NCBI RefSeq assembly: GCF_904849725.1
Contig: NC_058520.1
Span: 348,685,670 to 348,749,669, forward strand
From: Hordeum vulgare subsp. vulgare
Taxonomy: Eukaryota > Streptophyta > Magnoliopsida > Poales > Poaceae
DNA length: 64,000 nucleotides
Direction: 5' to 3'
Part shown: positions 1 to 12,002 of the stretch, piece by piece
Layout of the letters: every line of letters starts with the position of its first letter
Numbering within the stretch: the stretch's first letter is position 1
Translations under genes and position numbers: made by a program
Notes under the pieces: generated by a model
The model's database searches: none
The model's input: only the letters and a program-made list of their open reading frames with translations
Told to the model about the DNA's origin: nothing

Positions 1-689
1 ATCTCCCCGGAGTCGACGACGAACATTAGGTTCCCAAACCCGATGTCTTGACTGGGGGAAAGATTTCCGACCTGGCCAAGGTAGCCGGTTAGGTGAGCAT
101 GCAACATTATGCTGATGAACGAGAAGATCTATTCAGGGACGGAAACGTACCTGTTGCAGATGTCGTCGCTGATGATTAGTCAAGCCATCAATCCTTTGGG
201 GAACCCACAGTGGAACTCTCAATGAAACCAGCAATGTCAGTGTCAAAACCGGCGGATCTCGGGTTAGGGGTCCCAAGCTGTGGGTCTTGTATCAATGCAT
301 AACATGATGAACACAAAGGAGTCTTTTACCCACGTTTGGGCCCACTATATGGAGGTAAAACCCTACGTCCTGCTCTTGTTTTTATTTATGGCAAAGTATT
401 GAGTACATAGTTGATCTACCTCGAGATCGTATTTTGTAGTCTAAAACCCTCTGGTTTATATAGACACCATGGATACCTAGGTTTACATATGGTCGGCTAC
501 ATTGGAGAAATAACATGTTGATTCTATCATCCTGACTTGGTGTATACGCCACGGCTTCGGAGATTTCCATCTTGAAGACAACGTCGCCTCATGGTCTACC
601 CCTTCCATAAAAGTAACATAAAGGAACACTTTTCGAGCCTACATAGATAGACCGGCAGCCCGATGACCCCTTTGTCCCGGACTCTCTGA
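1..689 (-). mobile_element. Gypsy LTR retrotransposon, 5' end only (element Z)
   Basis: The window opens inside a minus-strand Gypsy element. Its 5' LTR is at 235-689 and about 230 bp of internal sequence run leftward off the window. The LTR end followed by a leader resembling 'ttggtgctttcattgagag' (complement of 210-240) matches the same junction in elements A and I, so it belongs to the same broad group. No coding sequence is left in the visible part. It borders element B at 690 and was probably inserted into it; the other TSD copy is outside the window. Confidence 0.7.
235..689 (-). repeat. 5' LTR of element Z
   Basis: Read on the minus strand it begins with a decayed form of the start TGAGGGAGTCC (at 689) and ends in TTTTGACACTGACA (at 235). 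The 'gatctcgaggtagatcaac' block and the 'gggtaaaa' block occur in the same order as in the LTRs of elements A and I. Length is about 455 bp. Confidence 0.65.
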
Positions 690-1497
690 GTTGTCTCACC
701 CTAAACTTCAAAAATTCAGCACACAAAACTCAACAAAAACCTCATGAGATCCGTTAGTATAATGAACATACCATAACCTTTAGTTGTTTTTATAAATTCA
801 TTAATATTTTATTACTGCATAATATCTAGTGTATTTCAACTTCTCGAGGACTTATACCACCCAATATAATACATAACATCTTAAAAACAAGCAAACTATG
901 TAAGCAAAATAGAAATTGTCTAAAATAGAACAATTTGTACCATTCTATACTAAAACTACACTTATGAAACATAGATAATTTCAAAAAACTAGGACAACCT
1001 GGTAAATGTCTACGAAAATACCGTGTAGAAAATTCCAATCAAAAATACTTTACTTGGGCAAAAGTTATTATTTTTTGCACATAATCAATTCTGGGCGCAA
1101 AAGTTTCTATTTTTTTTTGCACAGAATCAATTCTACCATCGTCCAAATCATCCCAAAGGCTTTACTTGGCCCCAAAACTAATCGAAACATTAAAAAATAA
1201 TCATTACAATAGCAATAATTATGTCATCACACAATAGGAGAAAGTCAAAGCAAGAAACTTAAGATAATTATTAGGTTGCCTCCGAACAAGCGCTATTGTT
1301 TTATGCCCCTCGTTAGGCATAATGCATAGTTTGAAGTATAGTCATTCTTCATATCCAACTCCTCAATTATGCAACCATGCTTCCAAGGAGGTTTCGCTAA
1401 CATGTTTTAATTTTCACACTCCTAGGAACAAAGTTTAGAAATTTGTTTTCCTCAATATGTTCCCTTATCGTATTAATGAAGTTTAGGTGCACACTAA

Positions 1498-2155
1498 TCA
1501 TTTTAAGATCCTCGCTTCCTTACTAGATGTGGCACTATTATCCTTAGGAACATATTCTAAACTGGATTTCTTTGTATGAGGAGTTTTATCAATATTTTTA
1601 ATAGAATAAAAAGTGGAACTCAAATTATTAATGATTTCCTCCAACTTATTAATTTTCGACGGAGTTTGTTCTAGTTCTTCATTAATTATTGGTTCCTTGT
1701 ATTTTAGCATATTAATAGTTGTTACTACCTTTGAGTCAAAAAGATTGACTTGATTATTTACTTTCTTGTCTAAATTTTCAATATGCTCAAGGGTAGGCAT
1801 CTTACTTTCAATGACTTCTAGCCTACGCATAACATGCTCCAAGGGTAATATTGTTTCATTAGTATTAATAGGATGTGACTACACTAGATTTACCATAGCA
1901 TTATAATCATCCATAAGGTGACTACTCAAGAAATTTGCTCTGGTAATAGTATCAAGTAGAAATCTATACCTTGTAGTAACACCCACAAAAAATGCAAAGA
2001 AGAATGGTAGTGTATTTCTTACAAGTTGATCTATTTTGAGCATCACAAATCCTATACCAAGCATATTTTAAATTATCTCCTCCCCTTTGTTTAAAATTAA
2101 GCACCTCGTTCTGTTGAGTACAAGCAATAAGAAAGGAACTATCCATAATGGCCAA
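1498..2155 (-). pseudogene. Half-gag reading frame of element B, frameshifted
   Basis: Two minus-strand segments, 2155-1964 and 1842-1498, are in different frames but line up end to end with the intact 202-codon frame of F at 39686-40291. Shared blocks are EVLNFKQ near the start, YAWYRIC / DAWYRIC, then LEHVMRRLEVIE and IENLDKK. The pattern resembles the second half of a plant Gypsy Gag domain, followed by a coiled-coil-like tail rich in K, E and N. At least one frameshift lies near 1960. The copy is dead, but its match to F shows the short frame is a family feature. Confidence 0.7.
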
Positions 2156-2350
2156 GTAGGTAAACTAGCAAATAGAAATATTTTGATGTTCTTTTTGAAC
2201 AAGTAGAGGGACATGAAAAGGAGTGGCAAACAAAAATGCAAATAATAAAAGAAAATAAAAATAAGAATAAGTGAATGTTAGTTTGTATGTAGGTACATGA
2301 AAATAATTTGATGATGTCTCCTTGGCAACGACAATAAAAAATATTTCTCC

Positions 2351-2665
2351 TACTCGTGAGTTGCATTGGGATTTCGCCCTAAGAGGAAGGGTTAAGCAAT
2401 ATAGTACTTGATAAGTATTTCCCTCCATGAGAACCCAGTTTATCAAACTAAAAGGAACCGCACAAATTTTGTTTAACATTAACTAGTCACAGAAAGCAAA
2501 TCCTTGCACCCAACGTGGCCAAGAGGGATGTCAATCCCCTTGAACCCATTACTTGCAAGGATTAATTATAATAATGATAGTTGTAATAAAAGAAAACTAA
2601 AACCAAGACAATAAAATTGCAGAAAGGTGTTTCCGTTTTTAGGAATATTATTTAGGTATACCCGG
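2351..2665 (-). repeat. LTR of element B, 3' portion
   Basis: Aligns with the LTR ends of F and G (for example 'aagtatttccct..gagaacc' and 'cttgcacccaac'). Interrupted at 2665 by insertion of A; the next base of the LTR is at 12471. Confidence 0.75.
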
Positions 2666-3128
2666 TGAGGCAGTCCTTGAAAAAGGGATCATCGGATGGT
2701 CGACCCATCTTTTGTATGTCGACCATATGGGCCGTATTATTGAAGACCGGACTACATGATAACTTCTTATTCAATAAGGAAATCTCCAAAGACTAGCATA
2801 TCGTCCAAGTTTAGTAGTCTAGGTCGGCACCTCAACCCCCGACTAAAGGTCTGTTGTATGTAACCCTAGGGACCTCTATATAAACCACATGGTTTCATCC
2901 GCATAGACAAGCTGATTCATCTAGGGTTTAGCTCATACGATCTCGAGGTAAATCAAGTTTGTAATCCTCATACTCCATCAATATATTCAAGACGGACGTA
3001 GGGTTTTAACTCCTCAAGAGGGCCCAAACCTGGGTAAAACACTAACCCCTTCGTCTCCTACAACCCATAGATCCAAGGTCCACAGTTTGGGACCACCTAC
3101 CCGAGATCTGCAGGTTTTGATACCCACA
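2666..3128 (+). repeat. 5' LTR of element A
   Basis: Starts TGAGGCAGTCC and ends ATACCCACA, 463 bp. Its partner is at about 12003-12470. A TATA box (TATATAAA, 2877-2884) lies mid-LTR. The internal region starts 'ttggtgctttta' as in related elements. Confidence 0.85.
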
Positions 3129-4640
3129 TTGGTGCTTTTATTAAGATTTTCGATGTAGGATCGCAGGAAGGATTGACGGCACGACTAGTCATTCTGAAAA
3201 GATCCGCAACAAGGACATATTTGTCCATGGATAGATCTTCGCGTTCGGAAGCATCGTTATGCATGCTGATCCGAATGGCCACCTTAGCTAGGCGGGATGC
3301 TTCACCCCCGGGCAGGAAGTAAGGTTCGAGAGCCTAGATTTCACCACTGACCATCGGGGAGATCTTGTGTTAACAAGGCTCCTAGCTCCTTTCGAGGAGC
3401 CCACGAGTTCTGATGCTTTGACTTCAGAATCCGTGGACCCCGCTACCGAGGCAACTTTGACCCTTGACCCGGCCTTAAAGCCCGACATGGTCGATATGGC
3501 CAGATTTGGCTCGACCGAACACGACATGGGAGTGTCCTCAAACGATCCGAGGGATCAGCACTACGGTCCGATCTCGAACTATTGAACAATACTGGCCCCA
3601 CCAAGACTCCATTGCAACATTAGTTACTCGACCGGATTTAGTCTATGGCCATGATCGGCGACCAATCTCCGATCTATGATCGAGTCAGGCTTAGGCCCGA
3701 CGACAGGGAAATTCATGTTACACCCATTATGCAATTGTTCGCTACCGTCGAGTTCCCGGCTAAAGGTTCCCCGCGTCAGCTGCCGGAGTTAAGGACAGTG
3801 TACGTCCCGGTTGCTAAACAATGAGACTCCTCCAATAATCGAGAACCCGGACCTTGTCGAGATATAAACTCGGGATGAGGGGCCGATCAGGCATGCGATC
3901 TAGAACCAATGTGGGAGGATCTCATCAGAATCGTGGATTCTAATCATGTCGTACCAAACCCCGCAAAAGTGCGGGACGCGGTCGCCGAAGTATGGGATTT
4001 GTATCTCATGGGAACACAAAATTGTAACCCACCCACCACCGAGCTAAAGCATCCCTTGGGGAAAACAGTAGGATTCGGCCTACCGCACCCACAAATGGTC
4101 AAACAACGGCCAGGGGAATCAGTACACCACTTTTGGGATATATTCCTCCTCGACAATGGTAGGGCAGAAGGACTCGACGACCAGGAGGTGAACAACTCCT
4201 TCTGACATAGCTGCCATGACGAGGGCATCCTTAACACCCTCGCTCATCGCCAAGTCCAAACCTTCACCGAGATGTCAAACTTGGTGCTCAAATATTGCAC
4301 CATGGAACGCTCTTGGCAAATGCAGCTAATGCGCACGGAGCCCACACACATCGAGCAAGCCATAGGAACCCGAAGAAGGCGTGCTCCCCATTCTCGAGGT
4401 CGTATACACCCGGGCCCACAGAGAAGAGGAACAAAACACATACCAGATTGGTCTTCGACACATTACTGGATGAGCCTTGCCACATACACTCAGCCTCGCC
4501 TAATACAAGCTCCACCCACAGCCTTCGAGGTTGTTGGGTTGTCAAGGAAGTTGCAAAACATGGAGAGGTCATCTTAGAGGCTCCACTTGTAGAGGAAAGG
4601 TCGGGATCGCCGGTGGTAAGCAACACGGACATCTTAACGA
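3129..4640 (+). pseudogene. gag: Decayed gag region of element A
   Basis: The segment sits between the 5' LTR and the protease. Open fragments occur at 3367-3585, 3909-4205 and 4272-4577 in different frames. The fragment at 3909-4205 includes GESVHHFWDIFLL followed by a stretch like the Gag 'FW.RFL..KN' block seen in element I (near 54540). No continuous frame exists; stops and shifts occur every 100-300 bases. Assignment rests mainly on position and on weak similarity to the gag of I, so exact limits are uncertain. Confidence 0.5.
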
Positions 4641-5233
4641 TCTACGAAACATTTTCCTCAAAAATTCAAAGAAAGAGAGCTCTTCGAGAGTTCCGTCAAA
4701 TTCACCACGTCGTGATGGCGGGTCCATGTTCGGACACACCAATTACTTTTGACAAGGACGACCAGCCGATCACCAGTATGGGCCAAGCACCTGCCATGCT
4801 AATCCTAAACCCCATATTCGATGGCTTTCAGCGGAATAAGGTGCAAATGGATGGTGGTAGTGGTCTAAACCTCATTTATGAGGACACACTAGAGAAAATG
4901 CAGTTTGACAGATCTTGAATTGAACGTAGATAGACCACCTTCCGAGGCATCGTCCCCGAGAAAGAAGCAAGCTGTACCGGACGAGTAATACTTGACATGG
5001 TATTCGGCGTGCCCGAGAACTACCGATCCGAAGAACTTCATTTCCATATCATGCCCTTTCACAGTGGTTACCATGCGATGTTGGGACGTGAATCGTTCAG
5101 AAGATTCCAGGCAATACCACACTACAGGTACATGAAGCTCAAAATGCCAGGGCCAAACGGTGTGATCACTATCATAAGTGACCCCAACAGAGCCATCCGA
5201 GCTAAAAGCAAAATGGCAACCCTAGCCCTTTAG
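4641..5233 (+). pseudogene. Aspartic protease region of element A
   Basis: Fragments at 4295-4918 and 4997-5233 lie in different frames. The first ends with VQMDGGSGLNLIYEDTL, the retropepsin active-site block, which has the same form as MDGGSGLNIMYADTL in element D. The second holds GYHAMLGRESFRRF and YMKLKMPGPNGVIT, matching the 'YHAILGRPAYARF' and 'KLKMPGPKGVIT' blocks of D. These would cut the polyprotein. One shift near 4918-4990 breaks the frame. Confidence 0.75.
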
Positions 5234-5339
5234 GTACTAGCGAGAACCCTCGCCGTGGAACTTCTCACCACACTCCGCTCTATAGTGGACAATGATGACG
5301 GAATCCTAGACAAACGACCCAAGTCCACATCCTTTAAAC

Positions 5340-6417
5340 CAGCGAATGAGATCATCAATATTTAAGTACATCCAACGGACCCCAATTGAACGGCATCCAT
5401 CGGAGCTCAGCTTGACCCCTAATCGACGAGGCATTGCATAATGTTTTGTGCGGAAATTGCGACATCTTCACCTCGTACCCCTTAGACATGCCAGGAATCC
5501 CTCGAGGGCTGGCCAAACACAGCCTGAATATAATAGCAAGCTTCAAACTTGTCAAACATGCCTTGCGCTGATTCTCCGAACCGAAGCGTCAAGCCATGGC
5601 GAGGAGCTAGGCAAACTACTAGATGTCGAGTTCATCCAAGAAATCGAACATCCCGGTTGGTTGGCAAATTGGATCATGGTACCAAAGAAGGACAAATCTT
5701 GGCAGCTATGTGTTGATTTCATAGATCTCAATAAGGCCGACCCCTAGGATCCTTTCCCCTTACCCTGAATGTACCAAATCATTGACGCAACAGCCGGACA
5801 CGATTCTGTGTGTTTCCTTGATGCCTACTTCGGATACCATCAGATTCAAATGAAGGAATCCGATCAGGCTGCAACCCCCTTCATAACCCCCTATGGACCA
5901 TTCTGCTTTAACACTATGCCTTTTGGGTTAAAGAACACAGGAGCCACTTAAGAGCGCATGATCCATACACATTTGGAGAAACAAATCAGAAAAATAGTAA
6001 ATCTTACGTGGACAACTTGGTCGTCAATACCAAGCACGTGGGCCAGCTGGTAGATGACCTTAGGCATACCATTGCGAGCCTACGAGAATATGATAAACGG
6101 CTTAACCCGGACAAGTGTGTCTTTGCAGTACCAACTGGAAAACTTCTCGGATTCATCGTGTCGCAAAGAGGGATAGAGGCCAATCCAGCCAAGATCCAAG
6201 CTCTGTTACATCTCACGGTTCCTATAAAGCTGAAGCATGTCTAAAAATTGGCAGGGTGTGTGGCGACCTTAAGTCAGTTTATCTCTCGCCTCAGCAAGAA
6301 AGCACTCCCACTTTACACGTTGCTCGAAAAGACTGATAACTTCAAGTCGACAGACGAAGGTGCGACCGCTCTGGAGGAAATCAAAACACTGCTCGCCAGC
6401 AACCCCATCTTGGCAGC
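5340..6417 (+). pseudogene. pol: Reverse transcriptase of element A, interrupted
   Basis: The RT blocks appear in order across several frames: 'FIQEIEHPGWLANWIMVPKK' (about 5629-5688), 'CVDFIDLNKADP', 'FLDAYFGYHQIQM', 'TPYGPFCFNTMPFGLKNTGA' and 'KLLGFIVSQRGIEANP'. The catalytic box at 6005-6016 reads YVDN where D has YMDD, so an active-site aspartate is lost. Several stops and shifts are present, and a hAT-like MITE enters after 'SNPILAA' at 6417. The reading resumes at 6943 with 'GAPCTGEPMLLYISAT'. Confidence 0.85.
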
Positions 6418-6942
6418 TAGGGATGGCAATGGGTAGGGTTTGGAGTGTGTGGAACTGGTCCAAATCCAACCCATGACCCATCTTCCTACTCTGTACCCAT
6501 CCACCAATGCATCCATGGGCCCAAATTGTGCCCATGACCAAACCCATTGGATATTCAAATACCAATGGAGTTTCATGGGGATAGAAAAATCAATATTAAG
6601 CCTTCCCAAAGAACAAATTAACTCATCATTATTCATTCACTACTATTAGGTTTAATAATTATGTTAGTGGAGTTGTCGGGGATTAGGGAACATAGGTCAG
6701 ACTTTGACCTTCTATGACTGCAAGTGACTTGGGGTTGGACATTTGCTTAGTTTCGTGTCACTACCATAGGACCATATGTCATACGGGTATCCACTTGACA
6801 TCCATGAAGAAAAAATTACAACTGTGCCCAACCCATCTATTAGTGGGTATCCAGATCCATGGATCCATGGGCAGAAATGCGCTTCATACCCTTGCCTAAT
6901 CGGGTCGGGCATCCACATCCATGAATAAAATTGTCATTCCTA
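6418..6942. mobile_element. hAT-like MITE inserted in the RT/RNase H region of element A
   Basis: A 525-bp stretch without long ORFs. Its ends are inverted: TAGGGATGGCAAT at 6418 and, on the other strand, TAGGAATGACAAT ending at 6942 (2 mismatches in 13). The 8-bp flanks TTGGCAGC (6410-6417) and GTAGGAGC (6943-6950) match at 5 of 8, compatible with an old hAT TSD. Subterminal sequence is rich in short inverted motifs such as 'atccatggatccatggg'. Size, TIR form and TSD length fit a non-autonomous hAT element. Removing it rejoins the RT reading of A. Confidence 0.7.
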
Positions 6943-7745
6943 GTAGGAGCACCTTGCACAGGAGAACCGATGTTGTTATACATCTCGGCCACCAATCAAG
7001 TGGTCAGCGCGGTCCTCGTTGTAGAATGGGAGATCGAGGGGCACCAACTACAGATACAAAGGTCGGTCTATTACGTGTCTGAAGTGCTTACCACATGGAA
7101 AACCAGATACCCACACTATCAGAAGATTGCATACACAGTGTTTACGGCGTCACGTAAGCTCAGGCACTACTTCCAAGAGTGCACGGTCATTGCAAAATCC
7201 AAGGCCCCCCTGGACGACATCACTAACAACAAGGACACCATCGGCCAAATAGCAAAATGGGCCATCGAACTCCTGCCATTCGAGATCACCTACCAGCCAT
7301 GAAGATCCATCAAATCTCAAGTGCTTGTCGACTTCGTTGCTGAATGGACAGAGGCAGAGCTCCCCAGAGAGTACAACACTTATGCCAAATTGACCATGTA
7401 CTTCGACGGGTCCAAAATCCTCACCGGACTGGCGGCTAGCGTAATCCTCACATCCCCTACCGGGGATAACGTTTGATATGTTCTACAGATTATGTATGCC
7501 GACTCGAATAATGTGGCAGGATACGAAGCACAACTACACGGTCTTCGGATGGAAACCTCAATGGGGATACAGCGGCTCGTGGTACGGGGAGACTCCAACC
7601 TCGCCATCTCAGAAATCAACGGCGAATTCAATGCAAAAATCCAAAAATGGCATCATATAGAAACACCGTCCTCAAGATATCAGCACGGTTCGAGGGATTG
7701 GATTTTCATCACGTCTTTAGGGATAACAACCAAGCCGTAGATGTT
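6943..7745 (+). pseudogene. pol: RNase H region of element A
   Basis: The fragment at 6931-7302 carries the RT connection: 'LLYISATNQVVSAVLV', 'VYYVSEVLT', 'RYPHYQKIAYTVF' and 'LRHYFQ'. Then 'TMYFDGSKILTGLAASVIL' (about 7395-7450) and 'RGDSNLAISEINGEF' give the RNase H folds with their catalytic acidic residues. Stops at 7300 and 7474 and frame changes break it. It degraded the RNA template during cDNA synthesis in the ancestral element. Confidence 0.8.
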
Positions 7746-7948
7746 CTCGCTTGCTCAGGCACAAAGCACGATCCCGTACCCCACAACACTTTCCTAGAGA
7801 GGCTTTTCAAGCAATCCGTGTTATGGCAACATGAGAACACTTTCACGGCATCTGATGGTGTGTCATAGGTTACATCCCCACATTCAAGCCGGACAACGAG
7901 ATCATCAGCGGACCCACAATCAAGGATACACCTTCGGCTCATGAGGTC

Positions 7949-8900
7949 ATGGAAGTAATCGTGCCATGGACCAAGCCCTTCCTTGCCTACCTTCTCCACA
8001 GAGAGCTCCCCGACGACCAAACCGTGGCGAGACGTATCATCTCCCGATCAAAGGCCTACAAGGTCCATGAGGGCGAGCTATATAAGAAAAGCACTATGGG
8101 AGTGCTCCAACGATGCATCTTCAGAGAAGAAGGGAGGCGGCTCTTGGCCGAAGTACACGCAGGTATGGGCGGCCACCTTGCAGCTGCATGGGCCTTGGTC
8201 AGGAAGGGTTTTAGAGCTGGTTTCTTCTAGCCAACAGCTGGAGAAGACGACCACACACTCGTTCAACATTGTGTATGGTGTCAACTTTTTGCAAATAAAA
8301 GCCACATACTCCCAACGGCTCTTCGGACAATTTCGATCACGTGGCCTTTTGCGGTTTGGGGGCTGGATATGATCGTGCCACTTACAAGGGGGGGCATGAA
8401 AAGGAAATACCTTTTGGTTATGGTGGACAAGTTCACTAAGTGGATTGAAGCCAAGCCGTAAGCTGTGCCAAAGCAAAGCCGGTGATTGAATTCATATATA
8501 GCATTGTACACCGTTATGGTGTCCTGCATAACATAATAACGGACAATGGATCCAACTTCACCGCCCAGGAGGACAAAGACTTGTGCACAAACTAAGTCCT
8601 TAAGTTCGATTATGCTTCGATATATCAGCCCCAAACAAACGACCAAGTCGAACGAGCCAATAGGCTCATTATGAGTGGTATCAAACCTTGGCTGGTCCAA
8701 TCTCTCATAGAATCTGACTGCCATAGGGTGGAGGAGCTCGACTTTGTGCTATGAGATTTGTGCACCACCCCGAATCGCTCAATAGGGTACACACCATTTT
8801 TATGGTGTATGGTGCCGAAGCGGTCCTCCCTTGCGATATCATCCACGGTGCACCTCAGGTGCACATGTATGAGGGAAGAGAGGTTGAGTTAGATCGGGTG
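7949..8900 (+). pseudogene. pol: Integrase of element A
   Basis: The N-terminal part is at 7949-8230 (LHRELPDDQTVARRI, YKKSTMGVLQRCI, HAGMGGHLAAAWALVRKGFRAGFF), with only part of the HHCC zinc site visible. The core follows in other frames: VDKFTKWIEAKP (about 8425), IITDNGSNFTAQ (about 8535) and QPQTNDQVERANRLI (about 8630), which supply the D and E of the D,D-35-E centre. A later 'TTPNRSIGYTPF' block is the usual C-terminal part of the core. Several stops (8461, 8595) and shifts make it inactive. Confidence 0.8.
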
Positions 8901-8969
8901 AAGATGAAGCGGAATCTCCTTGCCATCTGGCCCTGTCAGCCCAAACCGGGCCATGTGCTCCAGATTCAG

Positions 8970-11638
8970 CTAGGTGAAGCGGGTCTTCACCATAGCCCAC
9001 GCCTCCCGAGCTCCTACGCGGCAGGCCGAAGTCTTCCATATCTTGAAGCAACTCCGGGCTCCTTGGAAATGCTCGGCAAGCTCGGCCATCCCTTGTAGAG
9101 GACTCTCATTCAGCCATAGCGCTTTGACCATACTCCGCATAGCTTTTCCAGCTCTCACATGGAGAACGGATAACTCATGTAACAAGTTCCCCCCGAAAGA
9201 GCTTGCCTCTTCCTCGGGATGGCCAATTAAGAGACCTGGTCAAAAGTATGTGCACACCTTTACAAAACAACACAATAAAAAGTGACTTATCACACTCCAG
9301 TATTGGGATTTTACTTATAGAATAGACCGTCCATTAATTTCTGATTCTCTTCATGGTTTTGAACCAATTGAGATTTCATGTTTTCAATCTCTTCGGCTTG
9401 CCGCTTATTATCCTCCTTGAGTTGGTTCTTTTCTTCACGACATCACTTTAATATGCGATGACCAGCTTCAAGCTGGGATTCAACATGCCTCTGAGACTCT
9501 CGCGATGCATCGAGTTCTTTTGCAATTGTCTTATAGATTCACCAGCTACGACAAAGTTTTCTGTTATAAAGGTAATCTCATGGAAATCCTGCATGCTGCA
9601 AAATAATTCTACTCACTGTGTGCTCCTGCGCTGAACTTCTTCACTCCTTCTAGATCGACCTTGCTAGCTTGCAACTTGGCCTCGCTTGGCTCAAAATCCT
9701 TGGCCTGTTTCTCGTTCTCTTTCTTTAGAGCCTGCATGATGGTACACTATTAAGTCGACCCTTAATTCAGTTGTACCGACCAAACTAAGGCTCGGGGGCT
9801 ACTGCGTCCGAACTTATGTCTCGGTACCAAAAACCAATGACTTACCTGCATGTGCGAAGACATCAAATGGGTGGACTCTCCAAGTCCAGCTCTCGGGGTC
9901 TCAAGGTACGCATCCATGGAATTAAAAGCATTAAGCTCCTGCTCCAAAAAATAGGGTGGTTCAAGGAATCCTTTCGCCGCCAGCGATTCATTATTCTCTA
10001 ATCTTCAAAATGCATTGCTGAAAACTCGGCGGGGTCGTCGGGAAGTAAGTCTGTTTGCGGAACTCTTGCATTAGCTGAGGACATCAGATTTTGATGGCTG
10101 TTGGACACTTCGGCAACGTCTTCTGGTAAACACGGTTGCGTACGTCTCCTGAATATTTTGGATAGGGGTCTGGAGCTGCCAATGCAACAACTACTGTGAA
10201 AAATGAATAATGGATATATATACCTCTTGGTCGAAGGGGCGGACGATATGTTCTTTGCCGTTGCCCCTTGTCTCTGAATCCTATGCTCGGTCGATTCGAC
10301 CCGAGTCGGTATAGCTCAGTGCGGAGTTTGGCGCGTGGACCGCCGACCTTTAGGGCTGGAGCCACGAGCGTTTAGGATGAAAGGAGGTATTGCTGCTGTC
10401 CGATTACTGGTTTTCCTCTTATTTGCGGTGGAGGATGGAAGAGGCCCAGGATTGTCGCCCTGGAGGGCCACCTTGACCTCGTCGCTTTGCTGGTAAAATA
10501 CTCCATCCTCGAAATCAATTGAGAGCTCGAGATCCTCATGGAATTTGGGGTCGCCATCATGGGAGTAGTTTTCGGGTTGAGGGGCGGGGTAGTTGACCGT
10601 GACCGTCTCAATCCAACGCCTCCAAGTTTGTTAAGAAAAGCTAGGGGTTATTGATCGATAAGACCAAGCATAAGTGTCTGGACTATGGAATTATAATCAA
10701 ACTTACCCATTCAACGGGATTGTATGCCCAGTAGTTGTCTCTGATGGTAAGGTGGGTGAATTTCTCTTTTACCCCTTAAAGAGGTTGGCCAAGATGACCA
10801 CCAAAGCCCCTTGATTATACGGTCCCTGTCCCCTAGAACGGGTGGTGTCGCTTGTCCCGCTGTAGCGCCACAAGGGGCGCATGCGCTGTTGGAGTGGTGG
10901 ACACACCGGGTAAATGCGCCGGCCATGACTTCGACGATGGTCAGCCCAGTGTGAGCAAGTAACCTAACCTTGGCGGCTAGGCGCTGTACTTCATAGCTCT
11001 CTTCTTGGGAGGGACTGATCGACCGCGAGCTAAACTGCATTTCCAAGGAGTCCTCGGAGTATTTGGGAAGACCCCTCCGAACTGGGTCAAATTAGGGTAT
11101 GTCTTCGATATAAAACCATTCCAAAGACCACTCATTGGTTTCCTTCTTTGGAGTTTCGACCAAGTATCCGGTCCTCGCTATACACCACACTTCGGCTCCA
11201 CCACTTCTGAATTGATGTTCCCCTAGTTCGAGAAACGAGGCAGAAGTACTTTGTCCATAGGTTGAAGTGGGGCTAACAGCCCAAGAACATGTCACACAGG
11301 ACTACGAAGCCTCAGATGTGAAGGATTGAGCTGGGGGTAAGGTTGTGAAGATGGAGCCCGTAGAACTCTAGTAAGCCCCTCACGAAGGGGTGGACCAAAA
11401 AACTCACACCTCGCAGTAGGGAAGAAACAAAGTAGATCCTTTCGTCATTTTGTGGTGTAGGGAAATTCTCCGCGAGAGCCTCGCCATTGGGCGAGGTCAG
11501 TCCTGCATGGGTAGGCGCGAGATCCGACATGGGAAGATATCCTTGTACTTCAATGTTGCGCAACTAGAGCAAGGAAACGAAAAAGCTTGCCCAATCTCCT
11601 GGGAGGTGGCCAAAGGGACATGAGGAGGAACCCGCCAT
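8970..11638 (-). pseudogene. Antisense ORF of element A (Transposase_28-like), multi-exon and decayed
   Basis: It runs opposite to gag-pol between integrase and the 3' LTR. The likely start is MAGSSSC at 11638, followed by 'GLTSPNGEALAENFP' and 'HPFVRGLLEFYGLHLHNLTP' (11563-11312). This conserved N-terminal block resembles the family known as 'putative gypsy type transposon' (Transposase_28). Next come 'GGAEVWCIARTGYLV' and 'EWFYIEDIP' (11295-11092), then 11046-10711. A coiled-coil segment is visible near 9430-9330 (REEKNQLKEDNKRQAEEIEN). The C-terminal block 'TSACRVGAREAWAMVKTRF' lies at 9051-8970. Function is unknown. Frames change repeatedly, as expected from introns plus decay. Confidence 0.75.
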
Positions 11639-12002
11639 AGCTCTGGGTGCTTGAGTTCTAGGGTTTCCCTGGGTGGTGCCTGAGGTTTGATGGTCTCCCA
11701 AGGATAGATTGGATCTTTTTATAAATGATATTTTTCCTTGTGGTTACGAGAAGTGGTTCCGAGTGGGACTGCTAGATTCCTTGTCTTGATTAATGCGCAC
11801 AAAAATCGAGTGCTGCTATCGATTCTTGAGCGAAAAGTTTGGAGGCCATGGGCCCCATGGTGCTTCGGTAATTGAGATCTCATCAATGATTGGATCGTTG
11901 TTCAAGGGAAAGGGAGGAACTCAACTCACAAGCCGATCAGCTAGGGCGCATGCAGCAGCTGAAGACCATGTGCATCGGTGTTGCATGCAGATTCGGCGAC
12001 TA

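Larger units (their letters stand above)
690..2665 (-). mobile_element. Non-autonomous Gypsy element B, first part (internal region, PBS, LTR end)
   Basis: Minus-strand internal sequence of the same family as F and G. From right to left it has the end of the 5' LTR (2351-2665), a decayed tRNA-Asp-type primer site (near 2318-2335, TTGTCGTTGCCAAGG on the minus strand), a half-gag reading frame and A/T-rich non-coding sequence resembling the internal region of H (for example 'gatccgttagtataat' at both 749 and 50551). The LTR is interrupted at 2665 by element A and resumes at 12471. No polymerase genes are present. Confidence 0.7.
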
